Assembly: GCA_003342895.1 (NCBI GenBank)
Contig: PTFA01000543.1
Span: forward strand, 73,811-137,810
Direction: 5' to 3'
Length of the DNA stretch: 64,000 nucleotides
Origin: Casuarius casuarius
Lineage: Eukaryota > Chordata > Aves > Casuariiformes > Casuariidae
A program made the position numbers and the translations under genes. Under the pieces are notes generated by a model. It ran no database searches, was not told the DNA's origin, and was given only the letters and a program-made list of their open reading frames with translations. This document shows positions 35,832 to 48,200 of this stretch, one piece after another. Position 1 is the stretch's first letter. Each line of letters starts with the position of its first letter.

Positions 35832-37860
35832 CCTTCGAGTAGCCTATGCAAAAGGCTACCAAGATGCAAAGAAAGTACAGGCTAGAGACCCACTAAAATG
35901 GTGACTGGGCCTGAAAACAAACATGGCATGTGAAATGGCAGCTAGACCTGTGCCTTCTCCTCTCTGTTATATTTGCCTTTCATGGACCTGCAGCCCCTTG
36001 CTCGCCTTGTCATTGCTACCCATGTGCTGTTTTAACTCGCCCAACCCAAGTTCCAGTTCCCAAGACAAGCTATGCTGACTATTTTTGCAAACCTCCTTAG
36101 TGAACCTAGTACCTCTTTGTCTGGGAGAAAACAGCCCTTCCTTAACAGCTGCTGTTTCTGCCTTCGCCTCTTCAATCTCTCTCTAAAGGCAAACCAAGGT
36201 TTAGGTGTTTTGTGGCACAATCTCTGATCACGTGCTGAAACTTCAAGTTCTCTCATAAAGCAGGAAATTTAGGCTTTCAGTGAGGAAGCACTGGTCAGGA
36301 CAGAGATCAAACTGAGTCCCATTAAGAAGAAAGAGAAGCAGCTACACACAGTGGCCTGCCCAGCTTTGTGCAAATACAGTCTTTTCACTTGGCCTTTCTA
36401 TGTCATCTTCAATCAATCACATGAATATGGATGCATGATGTATGGTATTTTGGCATCTAAGTTGTCCATCCTGGAGACAGAAGTGTGAAACATACCAAAG
36501 ACATATCAATTTAAAATCAGTCTTAATAGTCATTTGTAAAATCTTTTAGATTCCTGGTTGTCGGTGGATTGCATCTGCATTCAGCAGAGTGCTTGCTGGG
36601 GACAGCTGGTCGGCTCAGCTTTCTCTCAGGAAGGGAGCTGAGGAAGGAACAGCACACAGGGATAGTGTACAAATTATGCACCATTTTCTTTCTCATCCCT
36701 GTTTCACAAGCTGATGGTGCAAGAAGCAGGCAGTGGAACTGGATATATTTCACCCAAGGAAGCAGCAGTATTTGCCCTCTGCCACAAAGTCCTCTCCGTG
36801 CCATGCCTGCAGCCACAACCAGCAGCGGGTTAGCTGCAGCACTCATGTCCATGCCAGCAGCTCTCTTCAGCTGAGTACAGAGCCGATACAGGCTGCTCCT
36901 TATAAATCCGTTTGCAAGGTGAAGGTGTGTTGGCTGTCACCAGTTACACTGATGAAATGGCATTACTGTTCTTACTGATGCATTGATAATACTGAGAAGC
37001 CAGGATATCATTTATAGTAAGATACATAGATAGTGATGGCTATAGTGGCTGTAATGGGGAACAACATACTATAAATAACAGTAAGACAGTGTTTCTTGGC
37101 TTCGTATTTACATGAGCGTAGCATGGCTTTAGCATAAGGCAAATTCAAAAGTAAATGGGTGGAGATTCTGTATTGTTGGACGTTACCTCACCTACAAAAA
37201 AAGGTCAGCCTGCGGAAGGAAAGAAATGGCTAAATCACCCAGGACACACACAGGAATTTTAGCCTGAATATTGAACATGTGGGAGAACAGTTTTGACTCC
37301 TCCATAAACGTGCAGAAAGGTATGCTACCTGAACGTGATCTCACGGTGCCTCTTCGATCCTTGCATCCTCTGCTGTTAGAAAAAGATCTCTCAGATGTGC
37401 TAATCAGTTAGCCCAACTTGAGATCTTCTCTTAATAAACCCAATAGTATTTAGAAGAGCAGTCTTTTCCCTAATTACTCTGTAATAATTAGTATGGCCAA
37501 TTTTCTGGGGAAATTAATACCATCATTTTTGCTGGCTAGAGAATATACAAATAACAGGAAAATGCAAATGGAATAATTTAGAAAAGGGCATCAGTGAAAT
37601 AACAGAAATGAAGTCTTGAGTCCTGGAATATGATCTATCATACTAGTGCCTTGCTTGCTCTTGCTGTTTATCACTCCTCCCCTGCACTTCTGAACTCCCC
37701 TGTGTTCAGCATTCGTTTCAGTTACTACTGAAATAAAGAGGCATCCTTCCCCCCATTGGGACGCTTTGTGTGGGGCTAAGGAAAATAGAGCCTGGTTGTA
37801 TTATATATTGATTAGGCAACACGCCTTAAAAAAAAATTCTATCTTAATCAACTGAAAACC
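35832..37860. other. Non-coding stretch, no gene seen
   Basis: The overlapping antisense frames at 36523-36874 are unrecognised. An octamer-type ATGCAAAT occurs at 37562-37569, a common chance word at this base composition. No mobile element seen. Confidence 0.5.
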
Positions 37861-37908
37861 ATTACTATTGGGAGTGATATTACTGCACAGTTATATCACT
37901 CCAAGTAA
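37861..37908. repeat. Imperfect hairpin with 10-bp perfect core
   Basis: GGAGTGATAT (37871-37880) pairs exactly with ATATCACTCC (37893-37902). Inside the core, one mismatch is followed by three further pairs closing on a 4-nt GCAC loop. Outside it, one mismatch is followed by four more pairs, one of them a G-U wobble, giving roughly 17 pairs in total. This resembles a small RNA hairpin but is shorter than a typical vertebrate pre-miRNA. Confidence 0.6.
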
Positions 37909-39249
37909 CACTGAGTTACAGTCTTGGCTTGTTGTTAGCATTGTTACATGCTTTTTTTACTATAAAGAAAAATTATAACTCACACAGGTAAGTATTATTA
38001 AGTTGCAATTCTGCTGCCTTTCCTCCTGCACTTAGTAGTGAGATACAAGCCGATGGCTCCTCACAGTTTATCCCTTCTTGCTCAACCCTCCTGTGCCAAG
38101 CCCCTCAGACACAGACCTGAGGGTAGGTCCAGCGGGTTGTCCCAGGGGACACCCCCCGCTGTGGCCGCTGGGGTCCACAGGTCACCTTTGCCGCCGTCCA
38201 GAGGCTCTGCTCCTCCCACCACAGTGTCCCCTCATTCACTCTTCACCACCTGATTTCATACCTATTCCCTACTTTTTATTTTCCTGAACTCACCTCTTAC
38301 CAATCTTGCTCCTCTTTTGCTCTGCCCAAATTCTACTCAATTACTTAGGGGCTCCCAAATAGCCCTTCCCCTAATTACTTTTTTTCTCATTAGTCCTAGT
38401 TCTGTTACATCTGTACCCAAGCTCAGTGTTTCTGATGCAGTTATCTAGGTAATTTCCACCCAATACGGTATTACTGATATAGTTGTCTACATGAAGGTGG
38501 CCTTGAATCTCGACACACCCTGCTGATCTCATGGTTCATGCTGATTATATTTCACTTCCATTACACGCTTTTTGGGCAGAGTTGTCCTACTTTAGCCTTG
38601 ATACCCTTACCTACTCCTTATTAAGCTCAAGCAGTTTGCACACCAGAGCAACAACATAAGCCAGTTAGTGCTCACACCATACTTCTGCCCTTGAACAGTT
38701 TTTGTCACATCTTTGGCTTCCATTACAGGCAATAGCTAGATCTGAAGTCTTGTGTTCCAGCAGGACCTCTTGCTCAAACTTACAAATATTAAAAGTGCAT
38801 TAAAATATTTCAAATAGTGCAGCCAAAATCAGAAGGAGACTTACTAAAATATATGCCCTTCAAGACAGTTGCCATGACAATCTGCATCCTTTGTGTACAT
38901 TTTTCCATGACTCACTTAAGAAAGGGACATTAAAATTATATTTATAATATAAGGTGTGCACACATAGCACCTTAGTTTCAATTCACCTTCTCATGGACCC
39001 AGTTTAAAGACTACAGATGATAAGAGAAAGAGACAATACTAAATCCAGGGAGTTTTAGTATATGGGTTATATCATATTACAAGTGAATGAGTTTTGTATT
39101 GCTAAAATCAGCCAGAGCATTGGTGATGATTTTATGGTGAAAGAAGAATCAGCCCTTTCCTTCCTTTTTCACATCAAGGTATTGTGTTGACAAAGACAGA
39201 CTTATTCCAGCTTTACCCTCCCAGATCAATCTAGAGGAGATTTCAGAGA
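37909..39249. other. Non-coding stretch, no gene seen
   Basis: A good-looking splice-donor word CAG|GTAAGT occurs near 37985-37993, but no coding frame or acceptor accompanies it. A C-rich patch lies at 38050-38350. The rest is AT-rich and unremarkable. Confidence 0.5.
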
Positions 39250-39308
39250 CAAACTTGCAAAAAGTATGCAAATTAGTGCAATCAGAAGTATTTGCATGGG
39301 CAAACTTG
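39250..39308. promoter_or_regulatory. Inverted pair of octamer (POU) motifs flanked by direct repeats
   Basis: ATGCAAAT (39266-39273) and its reverse complement ATTTGCAT (39290-39297) lie 16 bp apart. They are bracketed by two identical CAAACTTG words (39250-39257 and 39301-39308). The octamer is the consensus for POU/OCT factors. Symmetric spacing of two perfect sites in 60 bp suggests an enhancer module, but occupancy and conservation are unproven. Confidence 0.3.
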
Positions 39309-42300
39309 TTTGGATATAAATGTCTGTAGAATCGAGCCCTTTTGTTACAAAAACCGAAAAAAGAAACTTTCATTTTTGCATTGATGATGACAAGAAATCA
39401 ACAGGAATTGGTGAAATCTGGAAAGTTGTTTCTTTTTTTATTTACAGATTAAGAATTTCCACATCTGGCTTGCAATTTTCTTAAATTCATTTTCATTTAG
39501 GCTTATTTTCTGATTTGTGTGAGTTATTTTCATCATCAGTTTGTGAACAGGTTGCATGGAGCAGTTGTTTGAGATCTTTGCCTGAATACCTCCGTTTCTC
39601 AAGATGTTTCTGACTTGCTGAGAATCACATCTCCAGGATGAAGCATGTGGACTTTACATTAAAATTTATATCTGCCCCATTTCACACCCTTAAAAAGCCT
39701 CTGTGTCTGCAACACATTGCAGAAATGTACCTCAATCTTTTTTCTGAGATGGATTATCTTTAATTTACTACCCAGTAATTTGTCTTTGGCAGGGAGGGAA
39801 AAAAAAAAACAAGGCCCACAGTAGACATGTACATAACCCACAAAGGCTTCTATGAAAAGTGTCAGTTTTGTCACAGATCTGCACTGAAGCAAAATTTAAA
39901 CTGTGTGCTATGTCAATAGTAGTTAAATGTGTTATTCATCTGGCAGACAATCTTCCTGCTGAAAAACCAGGGCAGCGGCAGAGGACAACAAATGGTTGGA
40001 GGTCTTTAGGAATGCATGACACTGTTCTCTCCAGAGGAAGGAAGGATAACTGGGGAAAAAATTATGGAAGAATGACTACGGTTGAATAGTGAAAAAGCAA
40101 GTGATGCAGCTGCTGTTGAGAGGAATATTCATTGCTGCACTTGACATAGTTGGGATATTAGCTAGTTTGTTAAGATGTTATTTTAAGGAAATGGTGAACT
40201 TATAAAGTACCAGTTGCAAGCTCGTTGCTGATTAGGACTGCCAAATATAGCAAGGGTTTTGGTTGTGCTGTAACCAGTGACACACCAAATGCCTCAGCAT
40301 CAGCGAGTGTTTGGCATTAATGTGCTTACTCTAAGAAACCCTATGTCTTAGCATCCAGCATCTGGGTTGCCGCAAATTCATAGGTTAAGATCTTTCCCCT
40401 TAGATTGGCTTCTATACTAAAATATATTGGTATGACTATGTTTTGCTTTATGCACTGAGAACAGGCTAAAAGACAAGGAGGAAATGTGTGACTAATTTTG
40501 GCACAATATATTAAAAAATGCAAATGATCTCTAGAGAATTAAGAATAAACTGGTTTGAGAAGGTCACTAAATTTGGGTTGCGAGATTTGTTTATGCCAGA
40601 AGAAGATTAATATTTCTGCCTAGAAGTTAATTAACCATTGACTTCCTTGAGCCAAACTGTGCTTTTGTAGTTTGGTTCATAAACAGCTAACTGAGAAGAC
40701 CTGCTTGGTTTTTTGGTCTCTTGCTCCAAATAGTCAGGTTTGTGTTTTGCAGCATTCTGAGATGTTGCGTTTGCTCCTTCGGTGGGGAGAGCCAGGCTGC
40801 CGGGCTGGAGCCAGGAACGGGGCTTGCTGCCCCCGTGGCGCTGTGGGGTGCCATCACCCGTGGAGACCGAGCTCCTCCTGGTGTCCCCAGTCTGGGCTCA
40901 GAGACGAAGCCAGGAAGAGATGTGGACCGTAACACCAAGCAAGCAAGCACCAAGTCAGGTGATGCCAATTCTGCACTATTCAACTTTTTTCGTTATTGGC
41001 ACTGAACATATTAAATTTTACTCTGTGTGAAGAGTTGTAAAGCATTGCTTTTTGGGGAAATCTGTGCTGACTTTGTAATGATGGGAAAGCACAGCTAGTA
41101 GTGGCTGTGATGCTTGTGACTGAGTTTGATGTAGAGTGTACAGTTATTTACTTCTCCTACTTTAATGGTAGATACGATTTCTTCTTGATTAAGCAAAATG
41201 TCATTTTATTTTCAGCAGTTGATATGAACCTATTCTAGCAGACTTTTATAGAGCTTGGACGCAGCTGCCTGTCAAATGGAAGTCTAGGCTTCCTTGTAAA
41301 ATATTTTATAAAAGCCACAAGAGGGTGCCCAAAGCCTCCAGCAACGTTAAAATAACGTCCCACAGAATGGAAGCTTTCAGCCCTGAGAAAAGCTTCACAG
41401 ATTCAGTGCAGAACTGGACAACTGTATGGGCAACTAAATTCTCAGATGTCATGATTAATAAGACTGATGCAAATTTTGGAAGAGATGTAAATGCCATGCT
41501 TCAGGTTTCACTAAACTTGAACTGTGAGAGATCTTTCATCTTACTTAGTAATTCTTTAAAACTCTTGGGATTTTGTCTTTTTCTTAGACCTGAGACCTGT
41601 GGTTACTTTCTATTTTAGGGATTAAATTATGTGTTCTCCTCTGTGTTTTCTATGGCAGGAAAAGGTATGTAATTCTTAATAATGTCAGACATATTCCTAG
41701 TAAAAGAAAAGTGCTCAGAGGGACAGATGCTGTCCTTATTTACACTAGCATGCACCAAAAGCAAGGTTTGGGAATAGCAAGTAGGAAAAGACATAGATTC
41801 CCCAAGTGTCTTCCACAGACCTCTCAGCCTATGGTATAGATTGTAAAATCGGGCTATGATATGTGATTCAATAGACCATGGTAGGGGATAGCAAGCATAA
41901 TTACATGAAATATCTGATTATGCTCTGGCAGCAGATTTTCCCTGGTGCAGTGAGTAGTTTCAATCCACAGAGCCTGAAAGAGGGTTTTCCCTTTCTTTTT
42001 TTCCAGATAAAGAGTAGGAATATGCATGATGCTAACAGCAGATCCTGAACTGTAAAATTTCTACCTTCTTCTAACTCTTATTTTTGTTTCACGGACAGTA
42101 AGGAAACGGAAACTTACCATGTTGTTTTCTTCTAACATGTAGCCACCCCCTGCCTCATTCCCCCAGATACTTTAAACGACATCACAAGAACAGAGAGTTT
42201 TAAAATGGTGGTGGGGCTGTGGATGCAGTGCATTGGTGGTGCCTGCAAGCACACTTCGCTTGCGGTTAGTCAGAGTATCCCAGAAACGTGCCCAGTCTGG

Positions 42301-42452
42301 CCAGTCACTTGTGGTTCATGGCAGAGTCTCTAGGCAGCAGCCAAGTCTTGGAAGAAAAAAGTATTACTTGGTATTTGCTGGTTGGTTCAAAGCATATAGT
42401 CAGCTTTGGCATGAAACCCCCCCCTGCTATCCTGTTTGTTTTAAATCAGAGC
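39309..42452. other. Non-coding stretch with a small GC-rich patch
   Basis: GC and CpG content rise modestly at about 40790-40930, where several overlapping frames (86-98 codons) are open and unrecognised. The rest is AT-rich. No exon, RNA gene or transposon identified. Confidence 0.5.
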
Positions 42453-42545
42453 TTTAATAATATAATTTATAAATTTATATAAATATATATATATATAAAT
42501 TTATATATATAAAAATTTAAAAATTTTAATAATTAAAATTAAATA
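42453..42545. repeat. 93 bp of pure A/T including (TA)n
   Basis: No G or C occurs from 42453 to 42545. The tract includes a (TA)n run around 42484-42497 and repeated ATAAATTTATAT words that are nearly self-complementary. It should melt and extrude easily. It is best read as a simple repeat with possible replication fragility. Confidence 0.85.
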
Positions 42546-43134
42546 GTTTTAAACTAGGTAGGTTTTGAAGGTGTGAGGAACATGAAACTGTGCAGAAAGT
42601 TACAGAATCCCTAGCTTCTCTACTACCCAGCATTTTTTTGCCTAAAAGATTAAATATACCATATTAAAAACCGCATTTCTTTAGGCAGGCACGTTTTGCT
42701 TATTTTGGTGTGATTTCTTTTAGATGTGTTACATACCACTTTTTCAACATAGTGGCATGCTTTCAGGTTTTAAGCACATTTTGAAAGAACCTCCGAACCA
42801 GCATGATTTGTGATTTGTTTTGCACCGATTAATTAGTGGTTTTCATATAGTCAGGGTTTTTTTCTGTGGATGAAATGTACTTATGTGCAAGATTGCCTCT
42901 GGCAGCATGGTGAACGTCCTGCATTTTATGAGATGGGCCGCAGTGGAGAAAAGATGCCAAATTCAGGTGGTGATTGTGGGATGGACAGCAGTGAGTGAAA
43001 TGGGAATAAAAGCGGAGGAAGGAATGAGACAGCAGAGCTGAGGAAAATGGTAAGAGAAGGAAAAGGATGGGGTAGGTCAGGGGCTCAGGAGACTCAGACT
43101 TAGTTCCCTACATAGGCTTCGGTGGTAACGAACA
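42546..43134. other. Non-coding AT-rich stretch
   Basis: No feature recognised. The sequence is AT-rich up to about 42900 and purine-biased on the plus strand at 42920-43090. Confidence 0.45.
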
Positions 43135-43450
43135 AGTCGCACAACCCGCCCAGCAGTCAGAGGACCCTCCCAGGGCTGTGGTGGCAGTAAGGCCCGTTAG
43201 TGCTGTCCGGCGCCTCAGAGACACGGAGCCAACCTGCGGGTGTGCAGAGGGAGAGGGCACATCCCACCGCCTCGTGTCCCTGCCTGGCAAAATTCAGCCA
43301 GACCGGCTCTGCCAAGAAGCCTTGAGTCGGCTGCACTCGGACACAGCAGGACATAACCAGGTACCTTGGGGCTACATGAACTTTGCGCTTTACTACACCT
43401 GCAGAAGAGGCGTAGCTATGTGGAGAGACAAACACGCCTGGGACGAGAAC
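43135..43450. other. CpG-enriched block (orphan)
   Basis: About 15 CpGs by eye in 315 bp, with raised GC content and AT-rich flanks. Overlapping frames on both strands (plus 43178-43465, minus 43157-43504) are open but unrecognised and antisense to each other. Weaker than the 4.3-kb island. It could be regulatory or a decayed island. Confidence 0.35.
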
Positions 43451-44069
43451 AGGGCCTGCGGCTGACTGAGAATGAATAAACTCCATCAACCCCTGGACCA
43501 ACAATTACCATTATCATCAGATAGGACTGTTTACACCGTCCTGAGTGACGCTACCTGCACAATTCGTGGTGTGTGTGCTCTGGTGAGGTAGAACAGGTTT
43601 ATGTTTCTAGTCTAAGCAGTGCAAACATTTTTTTAAAGATCTTTTGCAGTTGAAGAGAGATTAAACAGATCTGAAAAGCATTTGGAGCACATTTATAAAC
43701 AGGCAAGCATTTAAGTAACCGTCACTAACCATTGACTTTTGCATTGGCCAGTTCCAAATAATAACATCTTGAGAGAAAAACATCCATTTTAATGAAAGAA
43801 TAATATGTGGCTGTGTAGAAATTCTATAGACATTTTTTTTTTCCTTTATGGAAAACTAATTCCATCTTTCTCAAGGCATTCTCAGGCAACCTCTCTGCGC
43901 ATAGCTGTGTATACGTGTAGAATTTAGAGGTCAGTGTTGTCCTTGCCTTTGCTACTATTTGGTTCAAAATAAAAATAAGAGGCAATTTATCTGCTAGACC
44001 TTGGTGGTTTTGTACAAAAGTATTTAGGATACACATATTGCACAAATGGCTCTGGAAATCCATGCCTTA
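43451..44069. other. Non-coding AT-rich stretch
   Basis: No gene, RNA or transposon signature. A T-run lies at about 43831-43840. Confidence 0.45.
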
Positions 44070-44145
44070 CCGTGGATATCGTGTTGTATGTGGATATATG
44101 CATTGTATATATATGTATATATACTGTGGATATATGTATTGTATG
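44070..44145 (+). repeat. TGGATATATG / TATA tandem stretch
   Basis: Diverged copies of a roughly 20-bp unit (GTGGATAT, then TGTTGTAT or CATTGTAT) surround a TATATATGTATATATA run. A simple, decayed tandem repeat. Confidence 0.7.
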
Positions 44146-44499
44146 AGCCTCGTTTGTTTACTATAACAAAAAGGAAATACCTGATAATAAGTAAATGAGC
44201 TTGTCACAGTAAAAGGCTTTTAACTTTCCTTGTCAATTCCTCCCATACTGATTCAGTGGAAATACGTGGATTTATATCAACTGGAGATTTTGTCAAATAT
44301 AACTAACTTGAATGTACTACCACCCTCCAAAACATCCCCAGTGCATAGGATTTCATGGAATGGCAGTTAAATTGCAGCAGTCTCACACTGCTTTACTCCA
44401 GCAAAGCTGAGTTTAGTGATACATTTTATTCTCAGAGCACAGATTTCTCTAACTTTTGCAACACGTAGTAGTGCTCAGGGAATATGTCAGCGTGTGTGC
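44146..44499. other. Non-coding AT-rich stretch
   Basis: Nothing recognised in this interval. Confidence 0.45.
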
Positions 44500-45240
44500 T
44501 TGTATGTGGAAATATGCAACCTTACTTAGTGCATTGTCCGTAGCTTGTATTAAAGATAGATATCAGATTTTTCTGGAATTTGTCATTTTAAAGTGACACT
44601 TTAAATGGCTACTGTTATTTTTGGTGTTAATAGCAATAGTTAGACAAACCAAGATTCATAGCTATATCATTGCAGTAAAATCGTAGTCACTAAACAGATA
44701 TTAACATCAAATTGCATTTCAGCATATCTTTTAAACAGTTAGAAAGTGCTTGCAATATTTAACTACTGAGGTACTATGTTTCTGACTGGTTTACTAGAGC
44801 TTTAACTTTATTGGGCACAATTTACACTATTTCAATTTATATTCAGGATAGGAGTTATTCAGTTGCAGTATATTCCCCCCATTTTTACTACTGTACATTC
44901 TCTTGAAGATTGAAGAGCTGCCAGTTTTGAATTTAAAAGAGAGACATGTTAATTGTCCTATGCTTTCTTCACGGTGCATCTGTGGTTCCTTGGAGTATAC
45001 TTTGGAGGATATTAATAATGAAATTCACATTAGAATAAAGGCCATAGCCCTCCATGATACAGGAAGGAGGGAAAGGAGTTAAACTATTCCATTTTTTAAT
45101 TTCATTAATTCCGGCTGAAGTAAACCTCACGTGGGATATTATTACAAATGGCTGCACCTTTGCGTATTATGAATACTGGTGGACAGCAGAGCTGTGAGCA
45201 TTTACATCAGTATAGACCTGTACCTTACAATGTATGGTCA
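44500..45240. promoter_or_regulatory. Motif-rich AT block, candidate conserved non-coding element
   Basis: This AT-rich block carries several transcription-factor-like words. They are the near-perfect palindrome TTTAAAGTG-A-CACTTTAAA (44587-44605), a homeodomain doublet TAATTTCATTAATT (45097-45110) and a palindromic E-box CACGTG (45128-45133). The style is that of conserved enhancers near developmental genes. This is a judgement from composition; without alignments it remains a guess. Confidence 0.25.
44587..44605. repeat. 9-bp palindrome around a single central base
   Basis: TTTAAAGTG and CACTTTAAA are exact reverse complements separated by one A. With so short a spacer it cannot form a hairpin, so it is better read as a possible dimeric protein-binding site. 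The AAGTG/CACTT core resembles the NK2-class homeodomain consensus. Confidence 0.8.
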
Positions 45241-48200
45241 TTGTGCTGGAGATTTTTAAGAAAAGTTGGTCCTAGAAGGATGAATTAAAAAGCCCTTGAG
45301 GTTTCTTCTGATCCTGTTGGCAGGGTCCTGTGATATCCTTACATACCTCCTGCAAGAGAGCATCAGACGTGTGAACGGCTGCGGAGGGCTGAATTGCTGT
45401 TTGCAGGGACTGAGGCATGGAAACAGAGTGCAGTCAGCAGCCACTGGAAGTTGTTTTTAGCTCTAGTTCAAGCAGCAATCAGAATAGGCCATGTTGCCTG
45501 ATTTGCAATGTCGTTTGACAAATAGATGACAAAGAAAATACATTTGAAGGATCATTTGTGGGAACATTTCTACCTCAGAAAAAGGAAATACAATATGGAA
45601 CACAAGTTCTGTTTTATTTTTTTCCCTGACTTTTCTCTATTCTTGCCTTTTCTCCTCTGGCCCTTCTCATTTTTACCTAGTTTAGTTGTTTCCTCTCCCT
45701 GGTCACAGCTGAGCTACCTGAGGAGTGATGCAGTAGGTGCAGACACAGGTACTTTGTAACCTTACACACACAGTCTCCTTTGTCCAGATGCTACAACACT
45801 TTTCTGGAGATAGTAAGATACACAGGCACAGAGAATTTAAAAAGGTTTGGTTGACGTAAACAAGCAAATTTCTCTTTAGAACAGGCATTTCTCATTTTTC
45901 CCTTTTTGCTAATAGTTCTAAACTATAAGCAAAAGCACTAGAAAGTTAGTCCATGAACCATCTCTGGCTCTTTGCATTTACGCCTTGTGTAATTCCATTT
46001 ACTCCAGGAGTGGGTCCTGGAACAGACATCATTATTGCACTATGCCTGTTGTCATTCTATCACACAGTAGAAAACTCTGTTAACTTAAAGCTTTTCTGAG
46101 CTTACACAAGGGTTTTTGAAAGTGAGATTTAGGAAAAAAAGTTTGCTATCTAGTGTCCCAGAAAAGCTGTTTCCATTTCCTAATTTGTGATTGAAAAGGA
46201 AGTAAGTTTTGCAGAATTTTCCTCTATTCCCCCCCCAAATCAAGTTCAGAAGGGGCAGCTTATTATTAGGGTCTAGGTGAGGTCATCTTGGCAGCTGATC
46301 TGGTACAGTCTTGTTAAAACACAGCAGCTGTAGCTTGAAATTGGGGTAGAATAAGATATGGAAGTACCACAGGGACAAGCATTTCTGCAGTGCAGCAGGC
46401 AAAGTCCTGTCCTGGGAGAGTCTGCCTGTTTGAGCCACCAGCCCTGGACGCTGGCTTTCCAGACCTGCTCTTACCTGAAGCTCTGCATTACACAAAAAGT
46501 ATGGCTTGTTCCTGATTATTTACCATGTAAAATGGTTTCTTTTCTTTTTATTTTCTCAATTAAACTTGATGCTGTGTGTTATGTTTTCTGTTGTTCAGGA
46601 TGGAAGAGACTGAGAGCTTACTTGAAATAGTTTTCCTGCAATGACTTCTGTCAGCTACAAAGTGAATTTAATAGAACTCAAAACATTTTTTTACATTCAC
46701 TGTTTTCTTGAGACTTGCTAGTTTAAGAATGAATTTCGTGAGGCATCCTACTTTCATCAGTCTAAAACCAGAAGTATTGGAATGCAAAATGCAGTATTTG
46801 TCCTCTCTTGGGAACACAAACAAGCTTCCTGCAGTTCACCTTCATGCAACTAGAGGCAGCATGTGATGTAAGATGCTTTAAATGCCTAACAACATTAAAG
46901 ACTAGCTGCCTTTTGAATTCTTAGAGTAAGAAAAATATCAGACTGAGACAAATCCTGGTTTACTGACCATATATTGCCTTGTTTACTTGTTGCATAAAAC
47001 AAAATTAAACTTGAAAAAAATCCAGTTTTTTCTATTTATGTTTATTTGGCCTGCTTCTTAGTTACCCTTTAAGTAAACCAATAGTCTAGTTTCATTTTCT
47101 AAGGAAATCTAATATATTTTGTGTTTTGGTTCATGCTGGCAGTTCAAGGCTGAACAAAAAAAATGTAGGGAAATAACTATTTAAAAATATTCTTTCTGTT
47201 GGATTTTGATTTGTGAATATACAGAATACTAATGCTATTCCTGGCTGCTCTTAGAAGTTCTACTTTCCAAATTTGACTGGGACATCATGAGATCTGAAAG
47301 TGAGTTTGGATATATAATTTAATTCAAAATTAAGCTGAAACACTGATTTTCATATAGGTAGACCAATGACATTCATACAAAGAAAACCATATATCTCAAG
47401 TAAGCTCAAAATGAGAGTCCTAACTGCGTCATATTTACTTAGAATCAGTGATACCGTATCGCACAGTCTCCTGTATTAACAACCTGTTATCTCTTGGATG
47501 GAAAATGCACATTCAACCAAAATGTAAGTATTTACAAGAAATGTCTCATTTTCACTGATTTTTTTTCTTATGATAGTTTTCAAAATGTTGTATTACACAG
47601 AAAAAATGCTGCTTTTTTTTCAATTTTTACTTCTGAAGGGAAAGAAAATGAAGCATAACACTTACAACAAGCTTTTTTTCTCCTCACAAGAAAAAAGATC
47701 CTTGCCATAATTTTCCAAGAGGCTTTAGCCATGCTTTGAGTCTCTGGACTTTGAGACCACGGGGGACACAATCACGTCCACACCAAATCCTGCCATACCC
47801 GAGGGACAAGAGCACTAGGGTATCTTAGCTGTACATAGTATTTCATGTCATATATGATATATATGTCACAAGAAGAACACATAGCATCTGTCCTGCTAAT
47901 GTTGCTTCCCAATACCGCCATTCCCAAACATAAAAAGATCTAGATTTGCTTTGTTTTGACCTAAATGTAAAGGCGAGGGAAGTGGAAGAAAAAAGAGAAG
48001 ACTACAGCATTCAGCTGTAGCGATGCGGCTTCTCAGGGTTTGTTTTTTAAGGAGATAAAATCGTTCTTGTTTGCTTGTGTCCTGCTCTGCTTCTCCCTGA
48101 GCTTCTGCTACCTCAGACCACAAGCATCGTATGAGCTTTATCCCTGTGGCTTTTCACCTTAGGGATGGAAGAAGTACAAGAAGAAAGATAAAGGTTTTGT

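Noticed and set aside
37985..37993. Strong splice-donor word CAG|GTAAGT
   Set aside because: No exon-like frame, acceptor or conservation evidence upstream. Such words occur by chance.
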